Below are positions 42,736 through 54,410 of a DNA stretch of 64,000 bases, one piece after another (position 1 is the first letter of the stretch; each line of letters begins with the position of its first letter). Both the position numbers and the translations under genes were made by a program. The DNA is from Boswellia sacra (lineage: Eukaryota; Streptophyta; Magnoliopsida; Sapindales; Burseraceae). The notes beneath the pieces were generated by a model. It was not told the DNA's origin. It was given only the letters and a program-made list of their open reading frames with translations, and searched no databases. The stretch spans positions 1-64,000 of the forward strand of contig SNVD02007489.1 in NCBI GenBank assembly GCA_013180625.2. Direction: 5' to 3'.

Positions 42736-43297
42736 TGTTGAGCATTGTGGCTCATATGCTAGTGGGAGAGATCCCACATTGGCTAAGTAGCAAAGTGTGG
42801 GTCTCATATGGGTTTATAAATAAAGCCATGTGAGAGATGTTTAGTTGTCCCATTAAAAATTCTTCTCCACCCCCTCTATTTGTAAGGTCTCACATGTAAG
42901 ACCTCATAGTTTAAGGGTCTTGCATTAAGGACCTTAAAGTTTGTAATATTTGCTTTTTTCCTCTTTGATTTTGGATATTTGTAGTACTGTCCAATTGTTT
43001 GGGTAATTACAGTTTGACCCAACTATTCGGGTAATTACAGTTTGGCCCAATGGTTGTGGAATTTGTATTGTGGCCCAAAAGTTTGTAATTCTCTTTGAAG
43101 ATAGTAGAAAGTTTCTTCAGCGGCGCCGGAGGACATAGGTATTTATACCGAACCTCGTTAAATCTTGGTGTTCTTTCTATTTCTGCATTATGGTTGATTG
43201 GTTGCCTCTTTAGTTGCTATTATATTCAATTATCTAGCATAGTTTGTGTTATGCATTTGGGTTGTTCTGTTGGTTATCGCTTCCGCTGTGCATAATA
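42736..43297 (+). repeat. 5' LTR of the young copia element
   Basis: Contains a TATA box tataaata (42,815-42,822) and an internal near-duplication (gggtaattacagtttg(a/g)ccc). The open frames inside it are repeated in the other LTR and are not genes. Confidence 0.95.
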
Positions 43298-43299
43298 AT

Positions 43300-43311
43300 T
43301 GGTATCAGAGC
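43300..43311 (+). other. Primer-binding site (initiator Met tRNA)
   Basis: tggtatcagagc two bases after the 5' LTR, complementary to the 3' end of plant initiator methionine tRNA. Confidence 0.95.
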
Positions 43312-43462
43312 CGAAGGTTTTGGGTAGTTAGTGGCTATTTCATTGAAGCACTTGCTACTATTCTGGGCTGTTGATTTTGGATTGCTAGTTATTGAATATA
43401 ATAGTTTGTTTGGAGCTTGGTTATTGGTGTTTGTGTATCGAGCTTATTTGTGAGAAGTAGTA

Positions 43463-46400
43463 ATGGCTTCATCGTCTATTGTATCTGATAAGACAGTGAC
43501 TGTGACAAATGCAAAAATAGATGTTGAAAAATTTGATGGTCGAAATAATTTCGGCTTATGGCAGAGTGAGGTGTTGGACGGGTTGTATCACCAGGATTTG
43601 GATATTGTTCTGGAAGAAATAAAACCAGAAGATATCAGTGCAAGAGATTGGGACAGACTTAATATAAAAGCTTGTGGGTTGATTCGCTTTTGCTTGTGTA
43701 GAGAATAAAAGTATCCGTTCACTAAGGAGACATCTGCAAGCAAATTGTGGAAGGCGCTGGAGAACAAATATATGAAGAAAAGCAATGAGAATCGGCTGTA
43801 CCTATTGAAGAGATTGTTCCGTCTCCAGTTGAAACCAGGTACGAGCATCAGTTCTCATATTGATGAGTTTAATAAGTTAATTGCTGATTTGTTAAACTTA
43901 GATGAAACCTTCAAAGATGAAATTAAGGCTATGCTATTGATTGGCTTATTTCCAGATGAATTAGATCATTTTTGCATTACTCTTATCCATGGGAAAGATA
44001 AACTGTCTTTTGAAGAAGTCTGTTCTGCTTTGTTGAATTATGAAATTCGTAAGAAAGATCAAAGGGAACATAGGGATGAGTCAGTAGATGCATTGACAGT
44101 GAGAGGGCGTAGTCAAAGTAGGAAACCAAGGAAAAGGGAAAAATCTTGGTCGAGGGGTAGATTAGGAAAAGATGAGTGTGCTTTTTGTCATGAGAAAGGG
44201 CATTGGAAGAAAGATTGTCCTAAGTTGAAAAAGAAAGATAAGGGCAAGGCTGTTTCTGATGTATGTGTTGTTAAGCGTGAGGATGATAGTGAGTCAGATA
44301 TATGTCTAGCTGGTCACCCATCCACTTTCGGTTCTGATGAGTGGATTATGGATTCGGGTTGTACTTATCATATGTGTCCACATCGAGATTGGTTCTTTCA
44401 GTTTGAGGAGCTTGATTGTGGAGTTGTGTATATGGGTAATAATGATATTTGCCATACTGCTGGGATAGGTTCGATCCGATTGAGGAATCATGATGGACTG
44501 ACTAGAGTTCTGACAGATGTTCGGTATGTACCGAAGTTGAAAAAGAATCTCATCTCTTTGGGAGCCTTGGAATCTAAAGGCTGTGGTATATCTATTCGAG
44601 ATGGTATTCTGAGGGTCACTTCAGGCGCTCTTGTGTTATTGAAAGGCACTAGGAGGAACAATTTGTATTACTATAATGGTAGTACAGTTACTGGATCAGC
44701 GGCTACAGTTTCTGATAATGATGCAGATTCAGAGATCACGAGACTGTGGCATATGCGTTTGGGACATGCAGGTGAGAAAGCCTTATTAAGTTTGGTGAAA
44801 CGAGGCTTATTGAAAGGTGCAAAGACCTGTAAGCTGGATTTTTGTGAGCATTGTGTTCTGGGAAAGCAGAAGAGAGTGAAATTTGGCACCGCTATTCATA
44901 ATACCAAGGGTATTCTTGATTATGTTCACTCAGATGTATGGGGACCTACTAAAACCGCATCGATGGGAGGTAGGCACTACTTTGTTACTTTTGTTGATGA
45001 CTTTTCCAGAAGAACTTGGGTGTACTATTTGAAATCAAAAGATGATGTACTTCGTGCTTTTCTTAAATAGAAAAAGATGATTGAGACACAAACTGGCAAG
45101 AAAATCAAGCATCTCAGAACAGATAATGGTGGTGAGTATTGCAGTGATCAGTTTTTAAAATTGTGTCAAGATGAAGATATTGTACGTCATTTTACTGTTA
45201 GAGGTACACCGCAGCAGAATGGGGTGGCAGAACGCATGAACCGGACATTGTTGGAGAAAGTTCGGTGTATGTTGTCTAATGCTGGGTTAGGCAAAGAATT
45301 TTGGGCTGAGGTTGTGACTTATGCGTGTCATCTCATTAATCGTCTACCTTCAGCTGCTATTGGTGATAGAACTCCATTGGAGGTATGGTCTGGACAACTT
45401 GTTTCTGATTATGATTCTTTACATGTTTTTGGTTCTACTGCATATTATCATGTGAAAGAATCTAAGCTGGATCCTAGAGCCAAGAAATCGATTTTCTTGG
45501 GATTTGCTTCTGGAGTAAAAGGATATCGTCTTTGGTGTCCTAGTTCGAGGAAGATTGTATCCAGTAGAGATGTGACATTTGATGAGTCTTCAATGTTGAA
45601 GAAATCATAAAAACAGACAAAGGTGAATGGTACTCCACAGTAGGTGGAGCATACTCAGCAGCAGGTGGAGTTTGCAACGACGACATTGAACCCAGTTAGA
45701 TCTGTTGAGACAGATGATGGTACTCCTGTGATAGAGGAGGATTTGGGAGATGATGGAGAAGGTTCTACTCAGGAACCTCTACAGCAACAAGAATCTATTG
45801 CAGTTAATAGGCCAAGACGTGAGATTCGCAGACCTGCTCGATTTGCTGATATGGTGGCCTATGCACTTCCAATTGTAGATGCTGATGTTCCTTCCATTTA
45901 TAGAGAGGCAGTCAGATGTTCTGAAGTTGATCAGTGGAAGATAGCTATGAGCGAAGAGATGCAGTCTCTTCAGAAGAATGAAACTTGGGAGCTAGCTCAA
46001 CTACCAAAGGGTAAAAAGGCAATTGGGTGCAAATGGGTATATGCAAAGAAAGATGGATTTCCTGACAAGAATGACATCCGCTACAAGGCAAGGTTGGTGG
46101 CTAAAGGCTACGCTCAGAGGGAAGGAATTGACTACAATGAGGTATTTTCTCCAGTTGTGAAACATTCTTCCATTAGAATTTTGTTGGCCTTGGTAGCTCA
46201 GATGAATATGGAACTAGTTCAACTTGATGTAAAAACTGCATTTTTACATGGTGACTTGGAAGAGGAAATCTATATGACTCAGCCAGAGGGATTCAAAGTT
46301 GCTGGTAAGGAAAATTTGGTTTGCAAACTGAAAAGATCGCTTTATGGTTTGAAGCAATCTCCCAGACAGTGGTATAAGCGATTTGATCAGTTTATGATAG

Positions 46401-47461
46401 GTCAGAGGTACACAAGAAGCAAATTTGATAATTGTGTGTATTTTCGGAGGCTACGTGATGGTTCTTTCATTTATCTACTCTTGTATGTTGATGATATGTT
46501 GATAGCTTCGACGGATGTCGAAGAAATTGCAAAGTTGAAGACTCAGTTGAATCGAGAGTTTGAGATGAAAGATTTGGGTGAAGCTAAGAAGATTCTTGGC
46601 ATGGTGATTAGCAGAGATAGAGGGAGAAGCAAGATTTGTTTGACTCAGAAGCAGTATCTGAAGAAGGTATTACAGCGGTTTGGCATTACAGAGCAGTCTA
46701 AACCTGTAAGTACCCTACTTGCTCCTCATATGAAACTCAGTGCATCTTTATCTCCTAGTACAGATGAGGAACGAGAGTACATGTCTCGAGTTCCGTATGC
46801 TAATGCAATTGGTAGCCTAATGTATGCTATGGTGTGTACGAGACCCGACATTTCACATGCAGTTGGAGTTGTGAGCAGGTATATGCATGATCCTGGTAAA
46901 GGACATTGGCAAACGGTGAAATGGATTCTACGGTATTTGTTGAAAACCATGGATGTTGGCTTAGTCTTTGAGAGAGATGATACATGTGGTCAGTATGCTA
47001 TTGGTTATGTTGATTCAGATTATGTTGGTGATTTGGATAAACGTCGGTCGACAACCGGTTATGTGTTTACTCTTGCAAGAGCACCAGTGAGTTGGAAGTC
47101 TACTTTACAGTCTACAGTGGCTTTGTCTGCTACAGAGGCAGAGTATATGGCAATGACAGAGGCTGTGAAGGAAGCTATTTGGTTACAGGGATTGCTGGAT
47201 GAATTGGGAATTGGGCAGAAAAAGATTAGTCTTTATTCTGACAGTCAGAGTGCTATCCACTTAGCGAAGAATCCAGTGTTCCATGTTCGTACGAAGCATA
47301 TTGATGTTCGGTATCATTTTATGCGGGAGATCATTGATGAAGGAAGAATCTTACTACAAAAGATTGAGACTGCCGAGAATCCCGCAGATATGTTGACTAA
47401 GGTTGTGACAACGATCAAGTTCAGTCATTGTTTGGACTTGATCAACATTGTACGAGTTTGA
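43463..47461 (+). pseudogene. Copia gag-pol polyprotein closed by four in-frame stops
   Basis: A single reading frame from ATG 43,463 (MASSSIVSDKTVTVTNAK) to TGA 47,459-47,461, about 1,330 codons. It is interrupted only by TAA 43,706, TAG 45,068, TAA 45,608 and TAG 45,641, with no frameshift. In order: gag with DVEKFDGRNNFGLWQ; zinc knuckle CAFCHEKGHWKKDC (44,177-44,218); protease MDSGCTYHMC (near 44,348); GAG-pre-integrase HMRLGH ... CEHCVLGK; integrase DVWGPT, FVDDFS, DNGGEY, TPQQNGVAER; RT KARLVAKGYAQREGIDYNEV, QLDVKTAFLHGDL and the catalytic YVDDM (near 46,487); RNase H-like VDSDYVGDLDKRRSTTGY and SATEAEYMAM. The stops at 45,068 (in a spot where a Trp codon is usual) and elsewhere fit single C-to-T or G-to-A changes. 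Confidence 0.95.
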
Positions 47462-47562
47462 CTACGCCATTGGGCGCATTTGGAGGCGTTGCAGTTGTGA
47501 TAGAGAATGTGGGAAAAAGAAGAAATTTGTGGTGGGTCGGCATATTCGCCAAGGTGGAGATT

Positions 47563-48124
47563 TGTTGAGCATTGTGGCTCATATGCTAGTGGGAGAGATC
47601 CCACATTGGCTAAGTAACAAAGTGTGGGTCTCATATGGGCTTATAAATAAAGCCATGTGAGAGATGTTTAGTTGTCCCATTGGAAATTCTCCTCCACCCC
47701 CTCTATTTGTAAGACCTCACATATAAGACCTCATAGTTTAAGGGCCTTGCATTAAGGACCTTAAAGTTTGTAATATTTGCTTTTTCCCTCTTTGATTTTG
47801 GGTATTTGTAGTATTGCCCAATTGTTTGGATAATTACAGTTTGACCCAACTATTCGGGTAATTACAGTTTGGCCCAATGGTTATGGAATTTGTATTGTGG
47901 CCTAAAAGTTTGTAATTCTCTTTGAAGATAGTAGAAAGTTTCTTCAGCGGCGCCCGAGGACGTAGGTATTTATACCGAACCTCGTTAAATCTTGGTGTTC
48001 TTTCTATTTCTTCATTATGGTTGATTGGTTGCCTCTTTAGTTGCTATTATATTCAATTATCTAGCATAGTTTGTGTTGTGCATTTGGGTTGTTCTGTTGG
48101 TTATCGCTTCCGCTGTGCATAACA
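47563..48124 (+). repeat. 3' LTR of the young copia element
   Basis: Partner of 42,736-43,297, with tataaataa at 47,642. Ends gctgtgcataaca. Confidence 0.95.
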
Positions 48125-48690
48125 GTTTCTACTCCTGAGACTCAAGGAAATTTAACCCTATGGAGTCGATGCATCAACTAGCAATCCTTTTCCATGAAAA
48201 CCACCTATCTCCCTCGATTTTAATATTCCGAACCTCTCTTTGTTGTTCAAAATCCAGTTAATGAATCCGATTTACTCAAACCATTTATTGAAATCTAAGC
48301 TGCAATTTTAATTACTTTTGATTGATCAATTAAATTAAAATTAGATTCATTATATTTTTCAAAATCCAATGTAATAGGGAATAATTATTAATTGGATTTT
48401 CTTGTAAAAATTTGACAAAATGAAAATAAAATAACATCAAGAGAAACTAGCACGTAACTTTGCAAAAGTGATGTCATTTAACCTAACTATATATATATAT
48501 ATATAGGGAATGGATCTTTAACACAAATTTTTGATACTATTTATTGACACAAATTTATAGTCATTGATCTCATAAAATCCAATAATTGAAATTGAAAGTT
48601 AATAAATTGTATTTAATGCTGTCAATCATCAATCATCTCAACTATTAGATTTTGTAGATCAATGATTAGAAATTTGTGTCTAACTTTATC

Positions 48691-48721
<31 letters not shown>

Positions 48722-49024
48722 TGTATATGTATGAATGTATGTATGTATATATAAAACATGGCATCATGTTTACTTTTTCTTAATTGCGTGTTGAGTATAA
48801 TTTTAATCACCTTAAAAATTCAATAATTTTCTTTTTTGATTAAACAAATGTGCTTCCATTGTCGAGACAATTAAATATGCCTCTCCGGAACCTAACTTCT
48901 GAAGTAAAAAACATTTTAAACGAACATCAATTTCAATCTAAAGTATTCTGAAGCAATCAAAATAAGCTTCTGATCATCTCCATACCAAGATAGCTAGACA
49001 CAGGAAGATAGATCAGAGAGAGAG
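48125..49024. other. Flank between copia element and DC1 copy J
   Basis: No gene. It contains one unit of the repeat described at 50,050 (cctatggagtcgatgcatc near 48,157), AT microsatellites at 48,488-48,505 and about 48,693-48,750, and the MITE at 48,511. Confidence 0.6.
48511..48690. mobile_element. MITE related to 37,079-37,295
   Basis: Left ggatctttaacacaaatttt, internal inverted repeat tcattgatct(ca)aaaatc / gattttgtagatcaatga, and right end aaatttgtgtc. The overall structure is a foldback. Confidence 0.6.
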
Positions 49025-49505
49025 ATGGAAGAACATCATACTCTACACCCTTCAATATTCCCCCAAATGCTTCAATTGATTAATCTACCCATCTCACCCT
49101 GTCCCTGGCCACTCTCTCCTCCTCCTTCCAACGCCAATATACCCCAGTGGCATGTTCACATGTAATGGGTGCGGTCACGCAGGCGACCGCTTCAATTACC
49201 ACTGCACTGGATGTAACTTTGATTTACATGTCCTTTGTGCTTTGAACCCAGCAGGGCCACCTGCGCTGCAGCCTCAGACTTGGTCAACGACGACTAACTA
49301 TTCATTTCCAGGACCAAACTATCAGTATCAGGCAACTGCGCCATCTCAAAGTGGAATTGGTTGGTTGAGAGCTTTGTTTGAAGGGTTTGGACTCGTCGCG
49401 GATGTGGCTAATTTGCTTGGTCAAGACTTTGTGCAAAGTATCATCAATGAAGTCATTGGTGATCCTGGTAGCATAGTGGATCTTCTACTTGGTTTTGGCA
49501 ATTAA
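49025..49505 (+). pseudogene. DC1-domain gene copy J, one frameshift
   Basis: ATG 49,025 gives MEEHHTLHPSIFPQMLQLIN. One extra base near 49,081-49,090 then throws the frame. In the next frame the C1-like module is YPSHPVPGHSLLLLPTPIYP, then MFTCNGCGHAGDRFNYHCTG, CNFDLHVLCA, with all CxxC ligands present. From 49,152 the frame is open for 117 codons through NYSFPGPNYQYQATAPSQSG and the family tail (GWLRALFEGFGLVADVANLL, GQDFVQSIINEVIGD) to TAA 49,503-49,505. The part coding the earlier zinc module seen in copy H is deleted, as in copy I. If translation began at 49,152 a half-module protein would result. I consider it a recent pseudogene. Confidence 0.75.
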
Positions 49506-51110
49506 ACTAGCTAGCATCATCCATGAAAATAAATTTGATTTGATACTGTATTTGTAAGGTACTGTTAAAGGTTTGACTGCAACAAAGTTTGTGAAAAATA
49601 AGTGAAAAACAAGAATCATCAATGCTAGCATGGGTGATCCTTATAGCATATTGGATCTTCTACTTGGATTTGGTAATGTAAACTAGCTATATAGCATCAT
49701 ACGAAGCAAATAAATCTGATTTTACTTGCTATAATGCAATATATTGTTGAAGGATATTGATTGGAACAAGTTAATTTGTGAGAAACATTTACATTACTTT
49801 GTTACTTATAATACGAAAAGTTGCAGTTGGTGATCAAGATTCGTCAATTGAAGGAGAAACAGAAGACAAGAAGGTCCAAAGGGTATCCTTTTTTTTTCTT
49901 TTTTTGGGTTGCACCCAAATTGTTTATGTTAAACTTTGCGTATGACTCAACAAAATTCTATGGAATCATTAATGCTTCAAGAGGCAAATACTTTTCATCG
50001 AAAGCTTTTCCTCCACTTTAATTACTAAGAGCTAGCCTGATATCCATGGCATATATTGTTATTCAAAATCCAATTCACTCAAATTTCAAACCATTTAATT
50101 AGATTGGTTATTGGATTTTATGTAAAAATTCAATATAATCTATCTAATCCAACCTTAAATTAAGATAAGAGATGTCTAATTAATGTACTTATAACTAAGG
50201 CACTCGTTATCCAACTACTAAACTCTTCTCACATTCTTCAATTTTTTCTTCATTATTTGCCTATTTTACATAAAATTACTTATTCTAATTTGAGGTGGCT
50301 TCTACAAATTCTATGAAGTCGATGCATTAACAAGCAAACCTTTACACTGGAAGCACCCATCTCACTCTACTGTAATAACTAGGAAACTACCTATCATGAC
50401 CAAAATGCAAGTCACGATCAGTTAATCCAATCACCCAACTATTTAATATAGTATAAAATGTTCTAATTTTAAACGGTTTGTTTGTTAGTTAATTAGATTG
50501 GATATTTTCCAAACTCCAACGTAATTGAATTGATTATTCAATTTTGTTATAAAAATACAATTAAATCGATTTAATCCAACCTTTAAACGAGATGTTTAAT
50601 ATATTCAACTTTATTAAACACATCGACGGTGGGTTAGCCTAATGGTAAGGACGAATCAACAATTGTGTGGTTAGATGCAGTGGAAGACTGTAACACTCAT
50701 TGTCTAACTAATAAACTCTCATCATATTTTTAATTTTCTTTTAATTAGTTGTCATAGTTTATATGAATTTACTTATTCTGGCATATGCCGTTCTTTAGAA
50801 AGCTCTACGGAGTTAATGCATCATCGAGAACTATTCCTTTTCATGGAAAATACCCTCTCTCAGTCTCTTTACTTTAATGACTAGGCCCTCTCCGTGGTAT
50901 TCAAATCCATTTAACTTTTATCTAAACTAATCCTTTTTTTATTAATTAATTAGATTGGATTCAATTTTACAAAACCCATAGTAACTAGATTGATTGTTGG
51001 ATTTTCTTAAAACCATGAAATCAATCGATTTCAATTTCAAATTAAGAAAAAAGAAATATATCGAACTTAGAAGCTAAAATTATCTAACTATTATACTCAT
51101 ACCATAGTTT
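49506..51110. repeat. Downstream repeats of copy J, no gene
   Basis: 49,610-49,690 repeats the end of the DC1 tail (gaatcatcaatgctagcatgg, ggatcttctacttggattt, gtaaactagctatatagcatcat), a small tandem duplication of the 3' end. 49,825-49,890 is the shared downstream block. Then degenerate units follow about 490 bp apart (phrases ctatgaagtcgatgcatt at 50,311 and ctacggagttaatgcatc at 50,804, relatives at 48,159 and 7,565). Each goes on to aatccaattcactcaaat- and gattggattttcttg-type text. Confidence 0.6.
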
Positions 51111-51169
51111 TCAAATTCCTTTTCAATTTTTACATAAAATTATGGATTTTAATATATGTCTAGCGAGTC

Positions 51170-51967
51170 ATAGACCCAGGATTTTATAAAGGGGTTCCAT
51201 TAATTAGTATTTTAATATTTATAATTTATTTGATAATTAATGATGTAATAAAAATTATTAAAAAAATATCCGAATGGAAAAACACTAGATTATAATTGTT
51301 CAAAATCATAAAAAATGTTAATTTTCTTTGAAGTTGATGTCAACTAAAAAGTAGATTTTGTTGTAAAATATCTCTCCATTACGTCTAAAAAAAAGTTTTT
51401 TTTATATAAAATTCATTATTTTTTATCCAAAAAATCTACAAACTAATGAAATAAAATAAGAAGTGTTTCACACATAATTTTTTTAATAATTTTAAACTTT
51501 TTTATATCAGATAAATACAAATAAAAAATGAAGAGAAAAGCATGGTAAAACTATAAATATATAATTTTATGTAAATTAAAGGAAAGAATTTTATGTAAAT
51601 TAAAGGAAAGAGTCAATCATTATCCTTAACTAGGATAATCAAATTTTTACTCTTCTAGCAACAACTGATTGAGATTTTCTTTTCTAAGCTATATATATAA
51701 GAGAGCGAAACATATAACTATGTAAAACTAAATAAATAAGAAAAAACATCTAAAATTTTATAAATAATAAAAATTAATTAAAATATAATATCAACTTAAT
51801 TATTGTATACCTTAGGCGGCTCAAGTAGGTAGGAAAAAAAATCACTTGGAAGTTTAATTCGGTTTTTCTAGAAAATTGCATAAAGTGACTGTGTGTAATA
51901 AAGGGGGTGTACTGAATTTTTCAAATTTTTAAGGGGCCCCCCGGCCCTATGTGGATTTGCCACTGTA
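51170..51967. mobile_element. Possible hAT-like element (cagtggca... ends)
   Basis: The right end, inverted, reads CAGTGGCAAATCCACATAGG, and the left reads GAGTCATAGACCCAGGATTTTA. These are close to the CAGTGGC-GA-CCAGGATTTT termini of a common plant hAT family. A gggggtg/ggggcccccc tract is near the right end. I could not find a clean target duplication, and no transposase is present. Confidence 0.4.
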
Positions 51968-53619
51968 TTTAACTAGTATGAAATATTTTACAGCGTCAAT
52001 AAATTCAACATAGGATTAAATTGGATTTAGTTTTCATATTTGTTCTAACATGTATCTTATTTATAATTTGATAAATTAGATTAAATTTATTAAAATTGAT
52101 CGATTTCAAACTGATAAACACCCTGAATTTCCCTTTCTTGATTATTAGCTGGGCACAATCCCCTTTGTGAACTAAGGGTCACGAAGGTCATGTATCTTAT
52201 TTCTTGATTATTACTTTAATATTTTAAAGTAAGGGTCATGCATGTTATATTATTTATTCGACATTACTGATATCGTAATATTTGAATTAATGGTAAAAGA
52301 GCAGTGATTATTAGTATTAGTAGTATTAGTGTAGAAGCAAATTACTTGTAGTGTCTAAGTTTTATGATTAATTTGTCTTGCTTTTTTTATTTTGTTGTAG
52401 TTAATTACGCGTATTTTGATTCATCCAAAATGTATTTGAAAAAGAAATCAAAGGTAAAATTCTCATTAACATTTGTTATAAATAATTTGAAGAGCTAAAA
52501 AATTATATTATATTTTCAAAATCTATATATAAAATTTATATAAAAAAATCAATATAATATTAATCATTCCATACCATTATATTAATCTTTTTATAATAAA
52601 TAATGTACAAAAATGCTTTATGAACATTAAGAAGCTTGTGAATATGCGAAACTGATCGGTTATAGAACAGTTAAAAAAATTATTAATTATTAGGCTTTCT
52701 AGAGGCATATCTTGGCGGATTTTTGGGAATCTCATAATGGCTAATTTTACCGCAACATCAAGGTGACGTGATATCAAATTATGCTACCGTTTAAAGCGAA
52801 TAATAGTTTGACACATTCCAACTCGATATGATTGTGGTTTGAGTTGTCAAATTCTGTTGAAGATATTTTGAAGTTGTCAATCATACAATACTTAACTACT
52901 GTGTTTATAAAATTTATATAAAAAATTTAGGAATGGGTACGCACAATATATTCTACATTAATTTTTTAAGATTATATAAATTTTAAAAATTGATATATAA
53001 AAATTATAAATAAATAATATAAAAATCATAATATAATTTTTATTTATTGATTTATAATTTTTATATAATTATATTTTATAATTTTTATAAATTTACGGTT
53101 TTTATATAAAAAATTTGTTAGATTAGTATAATAATTATACTGTAAATCGATCTCAAAAAAATTTATATGTAACATTGATATAATATCAAATAAATATAAT
53201 TTAAAAGATCAATATATCTAAATAAGATCAACCATCCCGATGTTGGTAAGCGATTAAAGGAAACATTGATGTTGCTTCTGAGGGCAAATTTTAAAAATGA
53301 ATAATCATGTTATCAAAAAGTTACTCGTTTGCTTTTGAATTTTGCTTGTTATTGTCAAAATTTAGCAAGGTTAAGATTACGTGATAAGTTTAAATTTTTT
53401 TAATTTTAAAAATTATATATGATAAATATTAATTTAAAATATACATTTTTAAAATATATTGTCAGAGTCAATATCGTAACCACAGAGCAAAAGACTAATA
53501 ATGCTTTTTGGCTTTTAGCCTTTTATGCTTGATGGCTCCTTTCCGGCTCTGGAGCTATCGATCTTTAACGCTTTCTAAGCAAAAATCAGTTGGTCTGTCA
53601 ATTTGTCGAATTGTGTAGT

Positions 53620-53662
<43 letters not shown>

Positions 53663-54386
53663 TAGTGGTTTTGTAAATCGCCCTTTTAGTTTTGGTTATT
53701 TTTCATAATTCTCTTTTTCAGAACACCAAGTGTTCCCCTTTGGTTATTTTATGGTATTTCCTTAATAACAAAGTTATATATACAGCTACTCTATGTAACA
53801 TATCATATAACATAAAATATCATAATCTCATTAGACAGATAGTTATCTTAAAATAATCTTATTTGCTTTTTTTTTTTTACTCACTCAATAATTTCGTGCC
53901 ATTTAAAATTATATGACTTAAAAGTTGCACGAAAGAATTATAAAGTTGGACCAAAATTAAAAAAAATTATTTAAAATTAACTTGAATACTAAAAATTTAG
54001 TTATTATAATCCTATTTAATAATTTAATACGTATAAACACTTAGTGTTAAACATCTCAACACGTATCAGTCTATTAGTTTTAGCTCTCAAAACCTATCGG
54101 TCTAATGGTATGCTAACCCTTGATGGTAAAAGAAAATCCATAAAATTATCGTTACGTGGAACAAGATCGTGACTTCTAAATCTTTTGATTGTCTAGAATT
54201 ACTTGAAGGTTTGACTTGTCCTATGATTGTTAGAAAGCCCAAACCTAAGGGGTGGTTTGGTATTTTTCCAACTTCAATATGAAATACAGCTAAACGAAAC
54301 AAAATCCTCGTTATCCGTCCGCTTGAGATCAAATATTTGATATTTCCCACTACTCTGCCAGCATCACTGCACTGAGCCTCAATCAA
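51968..54386. other. AT-rich intergenic DNA upstream of ISA3
   Basis: No gene recognised. A TA microsatellite lies at 53,622-53,656. 52,900-53,110 is very AT-rich with many attataaattt phrases. The ISA3 promoter must lie in the last part, but I see no unambiguous TATA box close to the start codon. Confidence 0.5.
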
Positions 54387-54410
54387 ATGACCGAGTGGTC
54401 ATGGACTTGA
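54387..54410 (+). promoter_or_regulatory. Upstream ORF overlapping the ISA3 start
   Basis: ATG ACC GAG TGG TCA TGG ACT TGA: a seven-codon frame in a different phase. It starts 14 bases before the ISA3 ATG and ends at 54,410, inside the coding region. If the transcript begins upstream of it, ribosomes starting here would miss the main ATG, so it could lower translation. Confidence 0.6.

Larger units (their letters stand above)
42736..48124 (+). mobile_element. Young Ty1/copia LTR retrotransposon (Tork/Tnt1-like)
   Basis: 5.4 kb. Two 562-bp LTRs (42,736-43,297 and 47,563-48,124) start TG and end TA/CA, flanked by gtttt and gtttc, a target duplication with one mismatch. The primer-binding site tggtatcagagc (43,300-43,311) matches the initiator Met tRNA. 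A purine-rich aaggtggaga precedes the 3' LTR. By hand count the LTRs differ at about 21 positions (under 4%), nearly all transitions, so it is much younger than the element at 24,645. Domain order gag, protease, integrase, RT, RNase H is that of copia. It lies between DC1 copies I and J. Confidence 0.96.

Noticed and set aside
43095..43295. Hydrophobic frame (MKIVESFFSGAGG...), repeated at 47,922-48,122.
   Set aside because: It lies wholly within the copia LTRs, so the second copy is the other LTR and not a gene family.
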